Source: Terriglobia bacterium (GTDB lineage: Bacteria; Acidobacteriota; Terriglobia; Terriglobales; Acidobacteriaceae). From it: a stretch of DNA of 64,000 nucleotides. Of this stretch, positions 58,652-64,000 are shown in pieces (within the stretch, counting starts at the first letter, position 1; the number at the start of each line of letters is the position of its first letter). The stretch covers positions 38,775 through 102,774 of the forward strand of contig JAIQFA010000018.1 of assembly GCA_020073525.1 (NCBI GenBank), read 5' to 3'. A program made the position numbers and the translations under genes. The notes below the pieces were generated by a model that had not been told where the DNA came from, made no database searches, and was given only the letters and a program-made list of their open reading frames with translations.

Positions 58652-59080
58652 TTGTCCGATCGCAAGTACCGGCAACACGGATACCAGGATTCCGGCGGTG
58701 GAGCGAAGAAAGAGTTCGAGAAGCCGGCGGCTCCGAAAAGAGAGAATACATTCGGGCCGCGGCCGATCAACATGCCGGGAACGCGGACCGTCTCCCGCTG
58801 CGCGGAATGCGGCGCCCTGCTCCAGAATCTCTCAGACGCCGTCGGTAAGTGCCCGAAGTGCGGATTCGACCTGCACGCCTGCAAACAGTGCGAACACTTT
58901 GACCCGTCCAGCCGCTTCGAATGCAACCAGCCGATTCCCGCCAGGATCTCTCCTAAGGACAAGCACAACGACTGCTCGCTCTATTCGATCCGCGTGATGG
59001 TTGAAAAGGAAACGTCGAGCAAAGGCAGTCAGCGTCCGAATGATGCGCGCGCGGCGTTTGACAATTTGTTCAAGGATTGA
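58652..59080 (+). CDS. Zinc-ribbon hypothetical protein
   Basis: CAECGALLQNLSDAVGKCPKCGFDLHACKQCEHFDPSSRFEC. Confidence 0.65.
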   Translation: MSDRKYRQHGYQDSGGGAKKEFEKPAAPKRENTFGPRPINMPGTRTVSRCAECGALLQNLSDAVGKCPKCGFDLHACKQCEHFDPSSRFECNQPIPARISPKDKHNDCSLYSIRVMVEKETSSKGSQRPNDARAAFDNLFKD

Positions 59081-59272
59081 AGGCAGCTCTTAGCTGTCGG
59101 CTCTCATCCATCCGAGGACATGCCTGAGACCAAGAACCTTCGTGATACTTCGTGTCCTTGGTGGTTCACGGTCTTGTAAGTTGCATCGCAAAATTGACCC
59201 ACTATCTGACAGTCGAACGCGCCCACCGAAATGCGGATCGAATTCTGCCCGGACGTCCGCGATTAGCCCACC

Positions 59273-59302
59273 AAAAAAAGGGCCTGCCAACGTGGCAGGC
59301 CC
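59273..59302 (-). terminator. Rho-independent terminator for the minus-strand peptidase gene
   Basis: On + strand AAAAAAA-GGGCCTGCCA-ACG-TGGCAGGCCC: 10-bp perfect stem followed by T-run on the minus strand. Confidence 0.9.
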
Positions 59303-59343
59303 GAAGTTTCGTACAGAAGAAGAGTCAGACAGCAGTGGAGCAA

Positions 59344-60573
59344 CTAGGGCGTGCAACCACCCGAGTACGCGCAGTTCGCGTCGGACATCCAGAAGCTATA
59401 CTTACCCTGGTTTCCGCCCGTACCGTAAAAGACCGGATACGAAATTGTGGTAGCGCCATCATCGGCAACCATGCTGATGATGTAGGTTTTGAGACCGGTA
59501 TTGCCCGGAAAGAACAGCGTACCGGCAACGTCATACGCGAAGCTGTCATCGAAAAATTCCCAGACGTAGTTGCCCAGCGGGTACTCATTGCTCCCATTGC
59601 AGCAGGGACGCTCGACGATATACTCCGCGCTGCTTCCCACCACTCCCGGTCCTGTAACGTAGGTCAGCCCAAACGTGCCGGACCACTGTTGCGTGACATC
59701 TTCGACAAAGACAAATTGTTCGGAGGTTCCCGGAGCGGCGAAAGTGACTACTTCGAAATCGTCGCCAGGACCCACGGGGCAGGGACTGCTGCCGCAGTAG
59801 ATCGCCAGGATTGGATAGCTTGGATACCATTCGACCCATCCGAAGTAGGAAATGGCCCCGCCGCATCCGCCGCCGTCCCAATAGGAGGAACTGCCGCCTT
59901 GTACCACATCACCATTGCTGAAGCCGTCGATGCCGTTCCAGGTCACTTCCCACCACGGGCCTTCCGAGCAGGGCAGGTTGCCAAATGGATGGTTCGCCAC
60001 CGGCACGTTCCAGACGGACACAACTTCATCGAACGACGTCTTGTTGTTCCAGGACTTGAGCGCGTTGGTCTGAGCGATACCACTCCAGTTGTAGAAACTT
60101 ACGGAGCGCGTGCCCTCACCGTTCAGTTTCTCGGTCTGTCCGGGGACTGCTTGCGCATTCCGGCTTGAGAATGGCATCGCTTTCACGTCGTTGCCGTGAC
60201 ATGCCTGGGCCGATGAGGTGGTCTTCGCATTGGATTGGGCGTGCTGGTTGCAACTCTGCAATGCCGACATTGCCTTTTCCCAACGGTCATAGCCGTGAGC
60301 GTCAGTCGCCTTGTCGGGACGCTGCGGCAAGCCATAGGTGAGCAGTTCGCGGTTGCTGGCGGTCATGATATTGAAGCCGCTCGGCGTATCCGGAAAAGCG
60401 TGGACTCCCGCAACACTCGTGTTGACTTTGGGTGCCGCGGCGAAGATGGCGTGCGCGTCTTCGCGCTGCGCGGATGCCAAGGTTGAGAAGCTCACTACCA
60501 CTACCGTGGCCGCTGCAACGACTGCCCGGTTCAAGGATCGCCAATTTAATGACTGCCGATTTCGGTTCTGCAC
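59344..60573 (-). CDS. Secreted G1-family (eqolisin/glutamic) peptidase-like protein
   Basis: GTG start after AAGGAG; signal VVAAATVVVVSFSTLASA; SFYNWSGIAQ...VSVWNVP...WEVTWNGIDGFSNGDVVQGGSS...YFGWVEWYPSYP...VGSSAEYIVERP (candidate Gln/Glu dyad). Confidence 0.72.
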   Translation of the reverse strand: MQNRNRQSLNWRSLNRAVVAAATVVVVSFSTLASAQREDAHAIFAAAPKVNTSVAGVHAFPDTPSGFNIMTASNRELLTYGLPQRPDKATDAHGYDRWEKAMSALQSCNQHAQSNAKTTSSAQACHGNDVKAMPFSSRNAQAVPGQTEKLNGEGTRSVSFYNWSGIAQTNALKSWNNKTSFDEVVSVWNVPVANHPFGNLPCSEGPWWEVTWNGIDGFSNGDVVQGGSSSYWDGGGCGGAISYFGWVEWYPSYPILAIYCGSSPCPVGPGDDFEVVTFAAPGTSEQFVFVEDVTQQWSGTFGLTYVTGPGVVGSSAEYIVERPCCNGSNEYPLGNYVWEFFDDSFAYDVAGTLFFPGNTGLKTYIISMVADDGATTISYPVFYGTGGNQGKYSFWMSDANCAYSGGCTP

Positions 60574-61187
60574 AAGGATTCTCCTTTTCCCCTGAAGGGA
60601 ACATTGCTGGTGCTCAGAAGAGATTCCATTTTTGAGCAGAGGTCTCCCACAGCTTCCAGTCCGGGAAGGACACTCCAAAGGAATTTCCCCTTCGCAGTTA
60701 CGGTCAATATTTCGAAGGATTCAAATCAGGGAATGCGGTGAGGTACCGTTGAGAATGGCGGTGACCTATGCCGACTGTCGCAGCATAGCGCATTTTCAAA
60801 CGGAGTCAAGCGAAATAGTCGCTCATCCAGAAAATAAATATTGCACATTTTGTGAAACGAAACGCGCCTAACTCGCACCCACACAGCCGTTGTTAGTCGG
60901 TGGAAAATCGTGTTCCGAGAAAGAAACCAGGGGCGGACGGGACGTTTTCTGTTGCGCGGCGCCCATCCTTGCGCGCGTTCTTTGGTAAGCGTGAGATCCG
61001 ATGCTCGTGTCCCGCTTAAACTTTTCTGCGATGTCGTAGTTCGACCGCGAACTCCAGAGCCCACCCTAGAAAGTGCAAATAGTTGCGCCAACCCGCGCCA
61101 TTCGCCCCGTTTCGCGCTTGCATTTGTGCAGTACAACCGTCATTATTACCGACGGCAAAATTGCCGACTGCACACAGGAGTCAATGA

Positions 61188-62405
61188 ATGAAACGTGTCT
61201 TTGGAATATCCATGATCGTCGGGGTTATGACCATCGGCGTCGCCTTCTTTCTCGGCGTGACCTCTTCTCCCGCTGCCGCCCAGGCACGTATGGAGTCCGT
61301 TTTTAACGGACACAGGATTATCTACCCGCAATCCAGCATTCCGCAGCCCGGCCGCCACCACACCAACTACTTTTTTGTGGACTCCGACAAACCAAATTCC
61401 AACGGGCCGTCTGCTGCCGACGAGACGCCGGCATCGCTGGCCTGCGTTTACCAACTCGTGACGGGACCTGCGGGTTGCCCGATCTCCGGCACCACCAATC
61501 TGCCGACCGGAGGATGGGGCGCGATTGCCATCGTCGATGCCGGCGACTACCCAACTGCCGCTGCCGATCTGGCTGCTTTCTCGAGTCAATATGGCATACC
61601 GCCTGCCGACCTTACCGTGACCTGGCCCGGCACGAAGAAGCCGCCGGTCTATTCGGATTGGCTGGTCGAGGAAGCACTAGACATCGAGTGGGCCCACGCC
61701 ATGGCGCCACAGGCCAAGATCTTCCTGGTCGAATCGAAGCAGGTCAATACGGATCCGACCTGGGCGGCGGTGAGGCTCGCGGCCAATCTGGTCAAGGCAG
61801 CCGGAGGCGGTGTCGTGAGCATGAGCTGGGGCGACCCGGAAGTTAGCAATGAGCTCACTTGGGACAAGTACTTCATCAAGAAAGGGGTTGTCTTTTTCGC
61901 CGCCAGTGGTGATTCCGGCTTGGGCGTCAGCATCTATCCCGGGGCGTCTCCTAACGTCGTCTCGGTCGGCGGCACATATTTCAACCGCGACCATAGCGGA
62001 AAGTTTGTGAGCGAGGTGTACTACACCGGCGGTGGCGGCGGCGACCTGAGTCCCTACGAGCCCACCCCGAGCTATCAGAGCGCAGTGACTGGCGTCGTCG
62101 GAACCCATCGCGGATATCCTGACGTGGCAGCCGATTATTGCTGCGCTGCCATTTACCTCGAAGGAGGCTGGTATTCCGTCGGCGGCACGAGCTGGGCTTC
62201 ACCCACTTTTGCCGGCATAGTGAATGCCGCAGCCAACAAGCAGACATCGAGCAAGAATGAGCTAACGATGATGTACGGTGAGTTGGCCGATCCAACTAAG
62301 TACCAAGCCGATTTCAACGACATCACCCAGGGTGATGCGCGCTGCATCGTCGGCTTCGACCAGTGCACAGGGATAGGCTCTCCGCGCACCTACGTCGGCA
62401 AGTAA
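61188..62405 (+). CDS. Secreted S53 (sedolisin/kumamolisin-type) serine-carboxyl peptidase
   Basis: VEEALDIEWAHAMAPQAKI (Glu/Asp), FFAASGDSG, SVGGTSWASPTFAG (Ser), C-terminal Ca site FNDITQGDARCIVGFDQCTGIGSP. Confidence 0.9.
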   Translation: MKRVFGISMIVGVMTIGVAFFLGVTSSPAAAQARMESVFNGHRIIYPQSSIPQPGRHHTNYFFVDSDKPNSNGPSAADETPASLACVYQLVTGPAGCPISGTTNLPTGGWGAIAIVDAGDYPTAAADLAAFSSQYGIPPADLTVTWPGTKKPPVYSDWLVEEALDIEWAHAMAPQAKIFLVESKQVNTDPTWAAVRLAANLVKAAGGGVVSMSWGDPEVSNELTWDKYFIKKGVVFFAASGDSGLGVSIYPGASPNVVSVGGTYFNRDHSGKFVSEVYYTGGGGGDLSPYEPTPSYQSAVTGVVGTHRGYPDVAADYCCAAIYLEGGWYSVGGTSWASPTFAGIVNAAANKQTSSKNELTMMYGELADPTKYQADFNDITQGDARCIVGFDQCTGIGSPRTYVGK

Positions 62406-62491
62406 CCAGGGTTGAGACCGCTTGGTGGAGAGCCGGGCTTTCCCCCGGTCCGGCTGGGACGGGCAAGATGCCCGTCCCTCCATGCGTCGTC

Positions 62492-63052
62492 TCAAAGATA
62501 GTTGCGCACCGTGCGCAGTACCATCTCTCCCGTCAACCCGTAAACCGCGTGTGATGCGAAACCGTCAACATGCGCCGAAACCGGTGTTTCCTTCGGACTT
62601 CCAGAAAGCCCAAAAGCGGGCACCGCGATTTCGTCCGCTCCCACGAACAGCGCTCCCCATAGACGAGCCCCGGCCACGACCGGGTGCATTCGTCGCACGG
62701 ACTTGGGCGCTACTTCGCGCAAAACTCCGTAAACTGCCCCCATGGCGGTGCCGAATCCGTAGTGTACGAACGGACTCGCTCTCTTCTTCTGTTCATAAGA
62801 GAGCCGATAACCGCCCGCCTCCGCTACTTTGCCGGCAGCCTTCATGGTGGCGTCTTCGTTTTCCTGCTCTGAGTGTTTACGGGATTCCTCGTTCGCCGAT
62901 CCCCCGTTTCCTTCTGCTTTTAAGGCCTTGGACGCCTTCTGCCAGCCGTTCTGAAACTGGCTCATCACAATCGTTCCTGCCAGACCGCCTGCCATTCCGG
63001 CGACCAGTCCCTTCCATACTTGAGGCCGATGTTTCCGAGCAAACTTCAACAT
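62492..63052 (-). CDS. DUF1440/YagU-like membrane protein
   Basis: VWKGLVAGMAGGLAGTIVMSQFQNGWQK...HYGFGTAMGAVYGVLREV...HAVYGLTGEMVLR. Confidence 0.65.
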   Translation of the reverse strand: MLKFARKHRPQVWKGLVAGMAGGLAGTIVMSQFQNGWQKASKALKAEGNGGSANEESRKHSEQENEDATMKAAGKVAEAGGYRLSYEQKKRASPFVHYGFGTAMGAVYGVLREVAPKSVRRMHPVVAGARLWGALFVGADEIAVPAFGLSGSPKETPVSAHVDGFASHAVYGLTGEMVLRTVRNYL

Positions 63053-63210
63053 ATTTCCTCCAGGCTTTCGATGCCAGATTCGAGGAAAAGGGAGGATTGA
63101 GAGGGCTACGTTATCTTCGGCCACGGCCCCTACAGACTTTCGCAACTAGTACTACGACTTCTGGTGCACATTGCCCTTACCAGAACTGCTAGACTTTGCG
63201 TAGAGCCTCC

Positions 63211-64000
63211 ATGCCACGCCTCTCCTATTTCGGAGCCCTGCTGGCCTTCGCGATTTTGTTGTCGTGCCCGGTCTTGGGACAGAAGCCTGCGCCAACCAAT
63301 GCGCCGCCAACTGCGCGCGTTCAGCGCGTGGTCGTGCGCGGAACGGGCGATGCCATGGAAGTCGAGATTCAGACCTCCGGCGCCCCCGTTGCTCCCAACA
63401 CCCAAGCCATCACCGGGCCTGATCGCATTGTTGTGGATTTTCCAGGCGCGCTCCCGGACGCGGAATTGCGCGCCCTGAAAGTCAATCGCGGTGCGCTCAA
63501 GGCCGTACGCTCGGGACTGTTTTTCAGCAATCCTCCAATTACGCGGGTCGTGCTCGATCTCACCGGGCCCCAGCCGTATCAGATTTCGACGATGAACAAT
63601 GTGGTTGTGGTGAAACTGGGCTCAGGGAAACCAGTTTCGGACAACCTAAGCTCGGTCGCCACAAGAACTGAAACTCCGCATGCTACGGCCACGCCCGTAG
63701 CCCGGCTTCAGAATGCCACGCTCGCCACAGCCCAGGGTGCCGCGACGCCGAGAATCTCAAGCGCAGTTTCCGAAGCGCGGGCGACGCTGCAACCTGCCGC
63801 CAGCGAGCCGCCGCCACCGAAGCCCGCCGTCACTGTGACCTTCGAAAATGGAATGCCTCTCTGGTCTCTGGTCTCTGGTCTCTGGTCTATTGTTCACTGT
63901 CTCGCAGCCCTTCCGCCCGCTCCTCGGCCAGCACTTCGCGCTGGATCGCGTCGCGTTCGGACCTCCATTGTGCGTACCACGCGCGCGTCACTTCCCCGGC
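63211..64000 (+). CDS. AMIN-domain-like secreted protein, apparently altered at its 3' part (open at window end)
   Basis: Signal MPRLSYFGALLAFAILLSCPVLG; VVVRGTGDAMEVEIQTSGAPVAPNTQAITGPDRIVVDFPGALPDAELRALKVNRGALKAVRSGLFFSNPPITRVVLDLTGPQPYQI. Confidence 0.65.
   Translation, partial: MPRLSYFGALLAFAILLSCPVLGQKPAPTNAPPTARVQRVVVRGTGDAMEVEIQTSGAPVAPNTQAITGPDRIVVDFPGALPDAELRALKVNRGALKAVRSGLFFSNPPITRVVLDLTGPQPYQISTMNNVVVVKLGSGKPVSDNLSSVATRTETPHATATPVARLQNATLATAQGAATPRISSAVSEARATLQPAASEPPPPKPAVTVTFENGMPLWSLVSGLWSIVHCLAALPPAPRPALRAGSRRVRTSIVRTTRASLPR
63887..64000 (-). CDS. C-terminal end of an unidentified minus-strand gene (partial)
   Basis: Reverse frame AGEVTRAWYAQWRSERDAIQREVLAEERAEGLRDSEQ* is open from the window edge and has coding-like composition. 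Confidence 0.4.
   Translation of the reverse strand, partial: AGEVTRAWYAQWRSERDAIQREVLAEERAEGLRDSEQ

Noticed and set aside
1-64000. tRNA/rRNA genes, integrase or prophage island
   Set aside because: No cloverleaf, rRNA-like sequence, integrase or phage structural ORFs could be recognised by eye; a tRNAscan/Infernal run would be needed to exclude small RNAs

Overview
High-GC bacterial chromosome window. Gene content and intergenic repeats look Acidobacteriota-like, but that is inference with no marker gene to confirm it. The left ~33 kb holds a contiguous, almost entirely minus-strand lipid locus. It encodes: a PfaA-like megasynthase (KS-AT-KS-4xACP-KR-DH, ~2960 aa); a single-chain multidomain acyl-CoA carboxylase (1871 aa) with eukaryote-like central/CT regions; a phosphopantetheinyl transferase; a GMC oxidoreductase; an acyl-CoA dehydrogenase with EtfA, EtfB and an EMO-type membrane FeS protein; a WS/DGAT wax-ester synthase; a STAS protein; an AdhE-type bifunctional dehydrogenase; a DUF4442 hotdog protein; an AMP-dependent acyl-CoA ligase; a repeat-built phasin-like protein; and a divergent PhaR-type regulator and lipase-like hydrolase. 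No PHA synthase is visible. I propose a self-contained secondary-lipid to wax-ester/storage-granule system. Its most striking sequence-level feature is that all four tandem ACPs carry Thr (DTVKQAE) where the phosphopantetheine Ser is expected. A second oddity is a two-hairpin genomic repeat translated in frame inside the synthase. The right half is mostly ordinary genes, plus a terminator-associated group IIC-like intron with a frameshifted maturase, a metallophosphoesterase-cupredoxin fusion, and a divergent pair of acid-protease families (G1 eqolisin-like and S53 sedolisin). All family assignments come from reading motifs by eye; no database search was run.
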